Shown piece after piece: positions 15,198-23,249 of a DNA stretch of 64,000 bases; position 1 is the first letter of the stretch; each line of letters opens with the position of its first letter. The translations under genes were made by a program, and so were the position numbers. The notes below the pieces were generated by a model. The model did not search any database and was not told where the DNA came from. It saw only the letters and a program-made list of their open reading frames with translations. Source of the DNA: Mucilaginibacter gotjawali (lineage in GTDB: Bacteria; Bacteroidota; Bacteroidia; Sphingobacteriales; Sphingobacteriaceae); contig NZ_AP017313.1 in the NCBI RefSeq assembly GCF_002355435.1, positions 5,208,001-5,272,000 on the forward strand. The letters are read 5' to 3'.

Positions 15198-16205
15198 ATG
15201 GAATTTACCTATTTCGTTGGTACGGATGTATCAAAAAATGAACTGGACTTTGCCGTTATGCAAGGTAAGAGACTTTTATTTCACAAGGAGATCGCCAATA
15301 ATCCACAAGACATTATTGCGTTCCTTAAAGAGTTATCCAAACTACCGGAATTTGCTTTAAACACCGCTGTTTTCTGCATGGAACATACCGGGATCTACAA
15401 CAATCATTTACTATACTGTTTGCATAAAAAGAAAGCCAATATTTGTTTGGAGGCAGCTACCCAGATCAAGAATTCGCTGGGTAATATCCGAGGGAAGAAT
15501 GATAAGATAGATGCTATTCGTATTGCTGAATATGCTTACAAAAACCGCGATGAATTGCGTTTATGGACCCCTAAACGGGAAGTTGTCCAGCAATTGGCCC
15601 ATCTTGCTACCACGCGCGCACGCTTGATAGATGCAAAAAAAATGCTGCAAACACCGCTTAAAGAAACCGGGGCCTTCGTAAATAAGCGCATAGCCAAACA
15701 AAACGAATCGGTATGTGCAAAAACTTTAAATGCCATTGAAGCCGATCTTAAAAAGGCCGATCAACTTATGGATAAAATCATACGCTCGGACGAGGAACTA
15801 ACACGCTTATTTACCATAGTAACGTCTGTGACTGGCGTCGGCAAGGTAACTGGTGTCCAGGTTGTGGTAACCACTAACGAATTTAAAGACATTAGCGACC
15901 CTAAGCAATTTGCCTGTCATTCAGGCGTGGCTCCTTTTACAGATGATTCCGGCAAGGTGACAAAGAAAGCCAGGGTATCCCATATGGCCAACAAAAAAAT
16001 AAAAACGCTTTTACATTTGGCAGCAATGGTGGCTATACAATGTGACCCGGAAATAAAACTATACTACCAACGCATGGTAAACATCGAAAAAAAGAATAAA
16101 ATGAGCGTTATAAATGCTGTCAGAAACAAGCTTATTCTACGCATCTTCGCTTGTGTAAAGCAAAATAGGTTATATGAAAATAATTATCAAAGATTAGTTG
16201 CATAG
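15198..16205 (+). CDS. IS110-family transposase (recombinase)
   Basis: 335 residues. The N-terminal DEDD RuvC-like domain shows D10 in YFVGTDVSKNELDFAV, E62 in CMEHTGIYN, and D102 and D105 in GKNDKIDAIRIAEYA. The C-terminal Transposase_20 domain shows VTSVTGVGKVTGVQVVV near 208 and HSGVAPFTDDSGKV, with S251 the likely catalytic serine. Both catalytic halves are intact, so the element may be active. The gene starts 15 bases after the structured leader RNA. IS110 enzymes recombine DNA under guidance of a bridge RNA encoded in the non-coding end of the element. Confidence 0.95.
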   Translation: MEFTYFVGTDVSKNELDFAVMQGKRLLFHKEIANNPQDIIAFLKELSKLPEFALNTAVFCMEHTGIYNNHLLYCLHKKKANICLEAATQIKNSLGNIRGKNDKIDAIRIAEYAYKNRDELRLWTPKREVVQQLAHLATTRARLIDAKKMLQTPLKETGAFVNKRIAKQNESVCAKTLNAIEADLKKADQLMDKIIRSDEELTRLFTIVTSVTGVGKVTGVQVVVTTNEFKDISDPKQFACHSGVAPFTDDSGKVTKKARVSHMANKKIKTLLHLAAMVAIQCDPEIKLYYQRMVNIEKKNKMSVINAVRNKLILRIFACVKQNRLYENNYQRLVA

Positions 16206-16220
16206 ATCATAGAAATCGGA

Positions 16221-16239
16221 CAGCGATCAGCGATCGCTG
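16221..16239. repeat. REP-like hairpin at the right flank of the IS110 element
   Basis: CAGCGATC-AGC-GATCGCTG is a perfect 8-bp stem with a 3-base loop, the same geometry as CCGAAGTT-ACA-AACTTCGG near the RAYT remnants. It begins 4 bases after the proposed right core. Confidence 0.6.
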
Positions 16240-16251
16240 ACGGGGGGGGCG

Positions 16252-16371
16252 ATACCCGCCGGACTTCGCCCGGCCTTAACGTGTAGCGCCCTTTCAGGGC
16301 TGATGTAAACCAATTTTAAGTCCTGAAAGGGCGTAATACACCAACGATGGGTGCAGCCCATCGCTTAGCCA
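16252..16371 (+). repeat. Multi-hairpin intergenic repeat, copy C (5' part missing)
   Basis: Starts within the family at TACCCGCCGGACTTCGCCCGG and continues to GCAGCCCATCGCTTAGCC. The first hairpin present in copies A and B is absent. A G9 run (16242-16249) marks the junction. Confidence 0.75.
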
Positions 16372-16697
16372 GGGGCGCCGGTCGCCAGTGGCGGCGGCAA
16401 GCAGCCCTGCATATGGACGCTGACAGGTCGCCCCAAATCCCGCTAAGGCGGGCGTGCTTCCATAGTTGATTACCTGAACGCGTACCCCGCCGGCAAATGG
16501 GGCGCCAGCAAAAGAATTGAATGATAATTTATACGGATTTTTCTTTACAAATCCAAGTAAATTACAGAATTTATTAGCGTACCAGGTGTACCAGGCTTAT
16601 TCATCCGTCCCGGGTGGTTCGGGTGCTTCACCCTCCAAACAGTGTTGGATTTCCCGTTTTAAAATCTATTTAGCGGAAACCCAGGGCCTGCAATTTC
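16372..16697. other. Non-coding spacer with a two-copy repeat
   Basis: No gene is supported. Bases 16574-16634 (TTAGCGTACCAGGTGTACCA, then GCTTATTCATC and CGGGTGGTTC) recur almost exactly at 59441-59500. The word TACC-AGG-TGTACC within it is partly self-complementary. Confidence 0.6.
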
Positions 16698-17948
16698 CTA
16701 CTCCAACAGCAGGGCATCATCCTCATCCCCCAGTTCCAAATGGATCATGTCACTACCGGCGATGCCTTCGATGGAGCCTTTGATATGGGCGGCGTTAAGG
16801 AGCACCTTTTCCAGCTGCTTTTCGCGGGCCTTCCACATTTTCTCCATGGCGTCGCGCTCTTTCTGGATGGAGATACGCATGCTCATATAGCCCTCGCGGA
16901 TGGCTTTCCACTGCTCGCTGAACTCGTTGCTGATGAGGTAATCGTACAGCAGGTGCATTTTATCGCCTTTGTTGTCCTGCGCCTTAGCCAGGTTGGCCAG
17001 CTTGATAATGCCATCCCGCAGGATATAGGCCACTGCCTTCACCTCCTCGAAGGAGCAGATCCACACGCCATCCTTTTCGCCAAAGCAATCCATTCCCTTG
17101 GGGTAGCATTGCGACACGATAACGGCGACGTCCACGCCGATGGCGCGCATGTCTTTTTTTAGTTTGTCTATCCAGTCCCCGCCGAAGTCCTTGGTGCGTT
17201 TGCTTTCATAAATAATGCGCCCGCACTCCAGCCCGAATTTATTGCGCACCGTTTGGATACAATCGGCCCCGCGCACGCCCTTGCCCACCTCGCCAATGAG
17301 GTCGAATGGAAAACTCTCGCGCAGCAATTCTTCCAGGATCAGCTCCTGCACTTCGCCCTGCAGCTGCATGGAGCCTTGTTCGGCTTTGCGTTTCATTTCG
17401 TCCACCAGCTTTTTCTGGTCTTCCAGTTGCTTTTCGAGCTCTTTTTGTTTGAGCTGGTATTCAGTATCCTTCAGGTTAAAGCGCTCGGCTTCCTGCTTGC
17501 GGATCTGTTCGGAGAGTTCGCTGCGCTGCTCCTGCAATTTGCGCTGTACAGAAAGTTCGAGTTCTTCTTCGCGCTGTTTAAGGGCGTTTTCCTTTTGCAT
17601 AAACTCCAGTTCCTTCTGGCGGGAGGCTTTGAGCTTTTCGTCGGTTTCGTTTTTCTCGTTCTGCAGCAGGGCCAGCTTATTTTCATAGTCGGACCCGATG
17701 CTTTTGCGCAGGGATTGCTCAATAATGGCCTGTAGTTGCTTTTTTTCGTCGTTGAGGCGCTGCTCAAAAGCAAGCTGCTGCTGCCGCTCTTTATTGACAA
17801 ATTCGGTTTCCTTTTTGCGGTATTCTTCTTCCTTTTGGCGGGTATAGTCGCGCATTTTTACCTGCAGTTCTTTTTTATATTCTTCGGCCATCACTTCCTC
17901 AATCGGAAATCCAAAACCACAATTAGGACACTTAACTTCTGTTGCCAT
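16698..17948 (-). CDS. DUF2130 coiled-coil protein
   Basis: The start at 17948 (MATEVKCPNCGFGFPIEEV) is chosen because the longer frame adds a non-coding-like 39-residue extension. About 416 residues: an N-terminal CPNCG knuckle, a long charged coiled coil (about 20-220, many Glu/Lys/Gln), then the DUF2130 domain (LILEELLRESFPFDLIGEVGKGVRGADCIQTV). That domain holds the nuclease-like stretch GRIIYESKRTKDFGGDWIDKLKKDMRAIGVDVAVIVSQCYPKGMD, whose E-x-K core resembles restriction-type folds. Function is unknown; a DNA-related role is inferred. Confidence 0.8.
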   Translation of the reverse strand: MATEVKCPNCGFGFPIEEVMAEEYKKELQVKMRDYTRQKEEEYRKKETEFVNKERQQQLAFEQRLNDEKKQLQAIIEQSLRKSIGSDYENKLALLQNEKNETDEKLKASRQKELEFMQKENALKQREEELELSVQRKLQEQRSELSEQIRKQEAERFNLKDTEYQLKQKELEKQLEDQKKLVDEMKRKAEQGSMQLQGEVQELILEELLRESFPFDLIGEVGKGVRGADCIQTVRNKFGLECGRIIYESKRTKDFGGDWIDKLKKDMRAIGVDVAVIVSQCYPKGMDCFGEKDGVWICSFEEVKAVAYILRDGIIKLANLAKAQDNKGDKMHLLYDYLISNEFSEQWKAIREGYMSMRISIQKERDAMEKMWKAREKQLEKVLLNAAHIKGSIEGIAGSDMIHLELGDEDDALLLE

Positions 17949-18378
17949 ATGTATAAAGGGAAATAAAGATGCAAATAACGGAATTAATGATAATGATTGA
18001 TAAAGATTGGCGGTAATAAACGCGGGACCAGTGCCAGGTAGGCGGGCCTTGGCGGTAATTTCCACAGGGGGGACTCACCCCGACTACGCTGCGCTGGTCG
18101 ACCCTCTCTACGGCAGGCCATAAAAAGGGTTGGGGAGGTTTTAACTTTATATATTTTTCTCCGCCCTCTTTGCCGCTTGCGGGAGAGAGGGCGGACGAGC
18201 GAAGCAACGTCCGGGTGAGTCAACGGAGCGCGTTTATAAACGTCATTGTCCGCTTACCTTAATGACATTTCGCTTGCGGAGAACCGGCAGGGTAGCGCAG
18301 CCATGACCGGGTGAGTAAAGCCGCCGCCATGCTGTTTTCATGGCGTTTAATGTAATGCCCGTGTCGCTTTTATCGCAA
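17949..18378. other. Intergenic region with a strong GC hairpin
   Basis: Between divergent DUF2130 and helicase genes. It holds CCGCCCTCT (18161-18169) paired with AGAGGGCGG (18186-18194), preceded by an AT-rich TTTTAACTTTATATATTTTT tract. A further GC-rich stretch follows, with repeated CCGGGTGAGT (18209 and 18309 regions). No coding frame is supported. Confidence 0.5.
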
Positions 18379-18411
18379 TTTGCTGTTTACACAACAATTT
18401 TTCCTATCTTG
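18379..18411 (+). promoter_or_regulatory. Promoter of the DEAD-box helicase gene
   Basis: TTTG (18379-18382), 22 bases, then TATCTTG (18405-18411), a near match to the Bacteroidota consensus. It overlaps the first possible ATG (18380), which excludes that start and favours the GTG at 18437. Confidence 0.45.
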
Positions 18412-18436
18412 CATACCTCATCACCATAAAAGTATA

Positions 18437-19669
18437 GTGACATTCCAGGAATTCAATTTTAACGAGCATTTATTAGAAGGCATTTTGAGTATGGGTTTCA
18501 ATACCCCTACCCCAATACAGGAAATGGCCATCCCCATTATATTAGCGGGAAACGATATTATTGCCTGCGCGCAAACGGGTACCGGCAAAACCGGGGCATA
18601 CCTGTTGCCTGTGCTGGAGCATATCAGCAAAACCCAAAAACACCATAGCTATTGCCTTATTCTTGCGCCAACGCGCGAGCTTGCCCAGCAGATAGACCAG
18701 CAGGTGGAGGGCCTCGCCTATTTTACAGGCATCAGCTCCATCGCGGTTTTTGGCGGCGGCGACGGCATTGCCTACGAGCAGCAGCGGCGCGGGATCCAGA
18801 ACAATGTAAACATCATCATCGCCACACCGGGCAGGCTGATAGCGCACCTTACATCGGGCGTATTAAAGCTGAACCATTTAACCCACCTGGTGCTGGACGA
18901 AGCTGACCGTATGCTGGACATGGGCTTTTACGACGACATTATGAAGATAGTGAGCTACCTGCCCAAAACCAGGCAAACGCTGCTATTCTCGGCCACCATG
19001 CCGGGGAGGATCCGCACGCTGGCCAAATCAATATTAAACAACCCGCAGCAGATCAATATCGCGCTTTCGCAACCGGCCGTGGGTATCGACCAACAAGTGT
19101 ACCGGGTGCACGACGCGCAGAAAACACCTTTACTGCAAATGCTGCTGAAAAACGGCAGCTATACCAGTATATTGATCTTCTGCTCGCGCAAGGAAATTGT
19201 GAAGTCGCTGGCGAGGGAACTGAAATCTGCCAGGCTTAATGTGTCAGCCTTTCACTCGGACCTGGAGCAAAAGGAACGCGAGGAGATTTTACTGAACTTT
19301 AAAAACAGGCAATTGCCCATTATTATTGGTACAGACGCACTTTCGCGGGGTATTGATGTGGAGGGGATTGACCTGGTGATCAATTACGACGTACCGGGCG
19401 ACCCGGAAGATTATATCCACCGCATTGGTCGCACCGCCCGTGCCGAAACTACCGGCACTGCCATCACTTTTGTAAACCACCGCGACGAGCGCAAGCTGAA
19501 AAGCATTGAACAACTGATAGAGAAGCCGATCCGCCTGATGGAAGTACCCGATGAGCTGAAAAGTATCGAAATGGCTAAGCATGCGCCGCAATCAGCCAAT
19601 AAAAGGCCACAGCAACGCAAATGGGGCAATAAAAGCAGGCCAAAAGGGAGACCCAACAGCCCGGCATAA
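18437..19669 (+). CDS. DEAD-box ATP-dependent RNA helicase (RhlE-like)
   Basis: 410 residues from the GTG at 18437, which gives the standard DEAD-box opening (M)TFQEFNFNEHLLEGI. Motifs in order: Q-motif TPTPIQEMAIP, motif I AQTGTGKT, Ia PTRELAQQ, II DEAD in VLDEADRMLDMGF, III SAT, IV ILIFCSRKEIV, V GTDALSRGIDV, VI HRIGRTARAE. It unwinds short RNA duplexes and typically acts in ribosome assembly or RNA decay, especially in the cold. The C-terminal tail is short and basic (KRPQQRKWGNKSRPKGRP), suited to RNA binding. Monocistronic. Confidence 0.92.
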   Translation: MTFQEFNFNEHLLEGILSMGFNTPTPIQEMAIPIILAGNDIIACAQTGTGKTGAYLLPVLEHISKTQKHHSYCLILAPTRELAQQIDQQVEGLAYFTGISSIAVFGGGDGIAYEQQRRGIQNNVNIIIATPGRLIAHLTSGVLKLNHLTHLVLDEADRMLDMGFYDDIMKIVSYLPKTRQTLLFSATMPGRIRTLAKSILNNPQQINIALSQPAVGIDQQVYRVHDAQKTPLLQMLLKNGSYTSILIFCSRKEIVKSLARELKSARLNVSAFHSDLEQKEREEILLNFKNRQLPIIIGTDALSRGIDVEGIDLVINYDVPGDPEDYIHRIGRTARAETTGTAITFVNHRDERKLKSIEQLIEKPIRLMEVPDELKSIEMAKHAPQSANKRPQQRKWGNKSRPKGRPNSPA

Positions 19670-19738
19670 AATATTTACACGGTACAGTACAACGGCTTAA
19701 ATAAAAGCAGTTAAATTAGTCCATTCATAAACCAAAAG

Positions 19739-22123
19739 ATGAGGACTTATTTAACTGCCTTTTTTTTAGCCTGCTTTTTGCTGTTTGCAAAACAGGGATC
19801 CGCCCAGATAGCCAATGATAAAACCGTTTTAAGCAAACCCTGGAATGCTTACTGGATAGGCCCGGCAAATGATCCCGGCAGGGAATATGGCGTTTATTAT
19901 TTTCGCAAAAGCATTGATCTGCCTGCGAAACCCGCCAGCTTTATCGTAAAAGTATCGGGCGATAACCGTTATAAACTATATGTGAACGGAACACTGGTAT
20001 CGGTTGGCCCGGCACGGGGGGATACCTATTACTGGAACTATGAGACCATCGACCTGGCGCCTTATTTAACAGCAGGGAAAAACAGCGTCACGGCGATTGT
20101 TTGGAATGAGGCTGAAGTGCGGCCCGAGGCTCAGATCTCGTTGCGTACTGCTTTTATCCTGCAGGGAAACTCCACTGCCGAAGAAATTATAAACACCGGC
20201 AGCTCATGGAAATGTTTGCAAAATAAGGCTTATACCCCCATCACCGGCATTGGTTACCCAACCTATTACGTTGCCGGACCCGGCGAGCTGGTGGACATGA
20301 ACAAAACCATTAAAAACTGGATGGGCACTGATTATGATGACTCCGCCTGGCCCACTGCCGGTGTAATGGAACATGGTAAACCCAAAGGCCTTGCCGATGC
20401 ATTTGGCTGGATGCTGGTGCCTTCGGTGATCCCGCAAATGGAGCGCACTTTGCAGCGGATACTGGTTTTACGCAAGGCAGACGGGATCACGGTGCCGTCA
20501 ACGTTCCCTGCTACTAAAACAGCCATAACTATCCCGGCCAATACAACGGCTACTTTACTACTCGATCAAACTTACCTCACCAGCGCCTATGTTACTTTAA
20601 ATTTCAGCAATGGTAAGGGCGCGGCCATGTCGCTGATGTATAACGAGTCACTATTTGATAACCTGGCCAAATATGGTTCGCGCAAGGGCAACCGCAATGA
20701 TGTGGAAGGCAAAGATTTTGCGGGGAGGCGCGATAGCGTGATTTCGGACGGAACCGCCGGTCAATCCTTCAATACGCTTTACTGGCGCACCTACCGGTAT
20801 ATCCGCCTCAGGATCCAAACCAAGGACGACCCGCTGGTGATCGATGATATTTACGGCACTTTTACAGGGTACCCGTTCCAACAGAACGCCAAACTGCAAA
20901 CCGGCAACCCTGAAATGCAAAAGATCCTGGACATCGGCTGGCGCACTGCCCGGCTGGATGCTATGGAAACTTATATGGACTGTCCTTATTATGAGCAGTT
21001 GCAATATATCGGCGATACCCGCATCCAGGGCATGGTATCCTACTATAACAGCGGCGATGACCGGCTGATGCGCAACGCCATCAACCTGATGGACCATTCG
21101 CGGATCGCCGAGGGGTTGACGCTGAGCCGGCATCCGTCATACAGCCCGCAAATCATTTCGACCTTTTCACTCTGGTATATCGGCGTACTCCATGATTACT
21201 GGATGTACCGGCCCGACAGTAATTTTGTAAAGGACAAACTGCAGGGCGAACGGTCGGTGCTTGATTTTTTCAGCAAATACCAACAGCCCGATGGTTCGCT
21301 AAAAGGCACCCCTTACTGGACCTTTGTAGATTGGGCCGAGGGTAAAAACTGGGATGGCGGCAAGCCTCCGATAGGCACAAAAGGCGGTTCTTCAATACTT
21401 GATCTGCAATTATTGCTGGCCTACCAAATGGCCGCCGATATGGAAAGCAAAATAGGTATGCCGGCTTATGCAAAACGTTATCATGAAAAAGCAGCTCAAC
21501 TAAAACAAACTATTCAAAACAACTATTGGGACGCGGCTAAAAACCTTTATGCTGATACCGAAGACAAAGATTTGTTTTCGCAACATGCTAACTCTTTGGC
21601 TATTCTGGCCGGGTTGGTGAAACCGCAGGAGGAAATGGCCCTGAGCAAAAAGATCTTAACCGATACCTCCTTAACCCCATGCACCATCTACTTTAAATAT
21701 TACATGCACCAGGCCCTGGTGAAAGGTGGTTTAGGAAATGATTATTTGAACTGGCTGGACATCTGGCGCAAAAACATCGCCAATGGCTTAAGCACCTGGG
21801 CCGAGATTTCCGACCTGCCCAATGCCCGCTCCGACTGCCACGCCTGGGGCGCCAGCCCGAACATTGAATTTTACCGGACGATATTGGGGATCGATAGCTA
21901 TGCCCCCGGCTTTAGTAAGGTAAAGATTGAACCGCATTTGGGGGATTTGAAAAATGTGTCTGGTGAGATCCCGCATCCAAACGGAAAAGTTGCCGTAAGC
22001 TACATACAGGATGGTGCGTTATGGAAGATCAGTATCAACCTGCCACAAAAAACATCGGGTGTTTTAATCTGGAAAGGAAAAACTTATCCTTTAAAGGCGG
22101 GAGAGAACTTGCTTAAGATTTAA
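19739..22123 (+). CDS. Secreted alpha-L-rhamnosidase (GH78-like)
   Basis: 794 residues with signal peptide (LTAFFLACFLLFAKQGSAQ). Beta-sandwich modules occupy the first about 370 (KLYVNGTLVSVGPARGDTYYWNYETIDLAPYL is the GH78 N-domain pattern). An (alpha/alpha)6 barrel follows, with DCPYYEQLQYIGDTRIQGMVSYY near 405-430, which contains the acidic residues expected for the inverting mechanism, and W-x-E-x-x-D-L near 690. It releases rhamnose from plant or microbial glycans in the periplasm. No SusCD or other CAZyme gene is beside it. Confidence 0.85.
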   Translation: MRTYLTAFFLACFLLFAKQGSAQIANDKTVLSKPWNAYWIGPANDPGREYGVYYFRKSIDLPAKPASFIVKVSGDNRYKLYVNGTLVSVGPARGDTYYWNYETIDLAPYLTAGKNSVTAIVWNEAEVRPEAQISLRTAFILQGNSTAEEIINTGSSWKCLQNKAYTPITGIGYPTYYVAGPGELVDMNKTIKNWMGTDYDDSAWPTAGVMEHGKPKGLADAFGWMLVPSVIPQMERTLQRILVLRKADGITVPSTFPATKTAITIPANTTATLLLDQTYLTSAYVTLNFSNGKGAAMSLMYNESLFDNLAKYGSRKGNRNDVEGKDFAGRRDSVISDGTAGQSFNTLYWRTYRYIRLRIQTKDDPLVIDDIYGTFTGYPFQQNAKLQTGNPEMQKILDIGWRTARLDAMETYMDCPYYEQLQYIGDTRIQGMVSYYNSGDDRLMRNAINLMDHSRIAEGLTLSRHPSYSPQIISTFSLWYIGVLHDYWMYRPDSNFVKDKLQGERSVLDFFSKYQQPDGSLKGTPYWTFVDWAEGKNWDGGKPPIGTKGGSSILDLQLLLAYQMAADMESKIGMPAYAKRYHEKAAQLKQTIQNNYWDAAKNLYADTEDKDLFSQHANSLAILAGLVKPQEEMALSKKILTDTSLTPCTIYFKYYMHQALVKGGLGNDYLNWLDIWRKNIANGLSTWAEISDLPNARSDCHAWGASPNIEFYRTILGIDSYAPGFSKVKIEPHLGDLKNVSGEIPHPNGKVAVSYIQDGALWKISINLPQKTSGVLIWKGKTYPLKAGENLLKI

Positions 22124-22145
22124 TTTCCGAAAGATTTCTCCGGCA

Positions 22146-22185
22146 GAATTACGAAGTTTTAAAAACCTCGTAATTCTTTTCTGCT
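22146..22185 (+). terminator. Terminator after the rhamnosidase gene
   Basis: GAATTACGA (22146-22154) pairs with TCGTAATTC (22168-22176), followed by TTTTCTGC and a T-run. It lies 23 bases after the stop codon. Confidence 0.65.
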
Positions 22186-22476
22186 TTTTTTAAAATGATA
22201 GTACCAGCTATTCTCAAAAATTCAATTCCCCTGTCAAAACCCTGCCTTTCAAGCAAAAAAAAACAAACAGATTACCTTATTGTTGTGTTAATGTTGTTTA
22301 TTTGGTGTTGAATATTCCTGTTAATTGTTAACAATTAATTATGATTAAATCTTGATATTTACACCGCTAAATTCTTCAGGTCAATTACTCAAAAAAATAG
22401 ATAGCCGCCGGTTTTGTTAAAACAAATTTTGTCCAGACGCTCTACCAGGCATAAAAATTAAAAACAAATCATTTTA
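22186..22476. other. Upstream region of the pentose phosphate operon
   Basis: AT-rich, with TTAATTGTTAACAATTAATTATGATTAA (about 22320-22347), partly palindromic around GTTAAC. The operon promoter should be here, but I cannot pick a convincing -7/-33 pair. Confidence 0.35.
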
Positions 22477-23235
22477 ATGGAAACCACTCCCGATCAGTTA
22501 AAAATTCTTTCCTTGGACATTGGAGGCTCTCACATCAAGGGTACTATCTTAAACGCAAAAGGCGAGCTGCAAAAAGCTTATGAAAAGGTACCCACCCCCG
22601 TGCCGGCCAGCCCTGAAAACGTGATCGCAGCGATCAAAAAGCTGGTTATTGATTTCCCCGGATTTGACAGGATCTCAGTAGGCTTCCCCGGTTATGTAAA
22701 AGAAGGCGTAATAAAAACCGCACCCAATTTAAGTAATGAATTGTGGAAGGATTTTGACCTGGCCAAAAAACTTGAAGAGGAATTGGGGCACCCCACAAAA
22801 GTAGTAAATGATGCAGATATGCAGGGCCTTGGCGTAGTAAGGGGTAAAGGGCTCGAATTGGTGATTACCCTTGGCACCGGTTTCGGCACAGCATTATTAT
22901 ATAATGGCAACCTGCTGCCTCACCTTGAATTTTCGCACCAGCCTGTAGGCAAGGTAAAATCTTATGATAAATATATCGGCGAGGTGGCCATCGAAAAGGA
23001 AGGCTATAAAAAATGGAACCGCCGCATGCAAAAGGTCTTCGAGGTTTTAAAAACAGTATTTAATTACGATTATTTATATATCGGTGGCGGTAATTCAGAT
23101 AAGTTAACGTTTAAGCTGGATAAGAATATGAAAATAGTATCCAACGCCGACGGGATAAAGGGTGGCACCAGGTTATGGGTAAATGACCTGATTCCCGAAT
23201 CAACAGAGAAAGCAGTTAAAGCAAAACTAAAATAA
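22477..23235 (+). CDS. ppgK: ROK-fold kinase, likely polyphosphate glucokinase
   Basis: 252 residues. The phosphate-binding motif LSLDIGGSHIKGTI (about 10-23), the sugar-side SVGFPGYVKEGVI (about 68-80), a catalytic Asp in VVNDADMQGLG (about 111) and LVITLGTGFGTALLYNG (about 128) match polyphosphate-glucose phosphotransferases. The expected product is glucose-6-phosphate, the direct substrate of zwf, encoded later in the same operon. It precedes tkt by 14 bases. Whether polyphosphate or ATP is the donor cannot be read from sequence. Confidence 0.8.
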   Translation: METTPDQLKILSLDIGGSHIKGTILNAKGELQKAYEKVPTPVPASPENVIAAIKKLVIDFPGFDRISVGFPGYVKEGVIKTAPNLSNELWKDFDLAKKLEEELGHPTKVVNDADMQGLGVVRGKGLELVITLGTGFGTALLYNGNLLPHLEFSHQPVGKVKSYDKYIGEVAIEKEGYKKWNRRMQKVFEVLKTVFNYDYLYIGGGNSDKLTFKLDKNMKIVSNADGIKGGTRLWVNDLIPESTEKAVKAKLK

Positions 23236-23249
23236 AATTACATTACGCA

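Larger units (their letters stand above)
14926..16217 (+). mobile_element. IS110-family insertion sequence
   Basis: Ends are inferred from guide matches. The 5-mer AAATC occurs at both proposed borders (14926-14930 and 16213-16217), as expected for the short core duplicated by IS110 recombination. There are no terminal inverted repeats. The left end carries a long non-coding segment (14931-15197) with a nested RNA structure, and the transposase gene fills the rest. The element lies just after REP-type hairpins on the left and just before a CAGCGATC-AGC-GATCGCTG hairpin on the right, consistent with REP-targeting known for some IS110 relatives. Exact borders are uncertain by a few bases. Confidence 0.75.
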
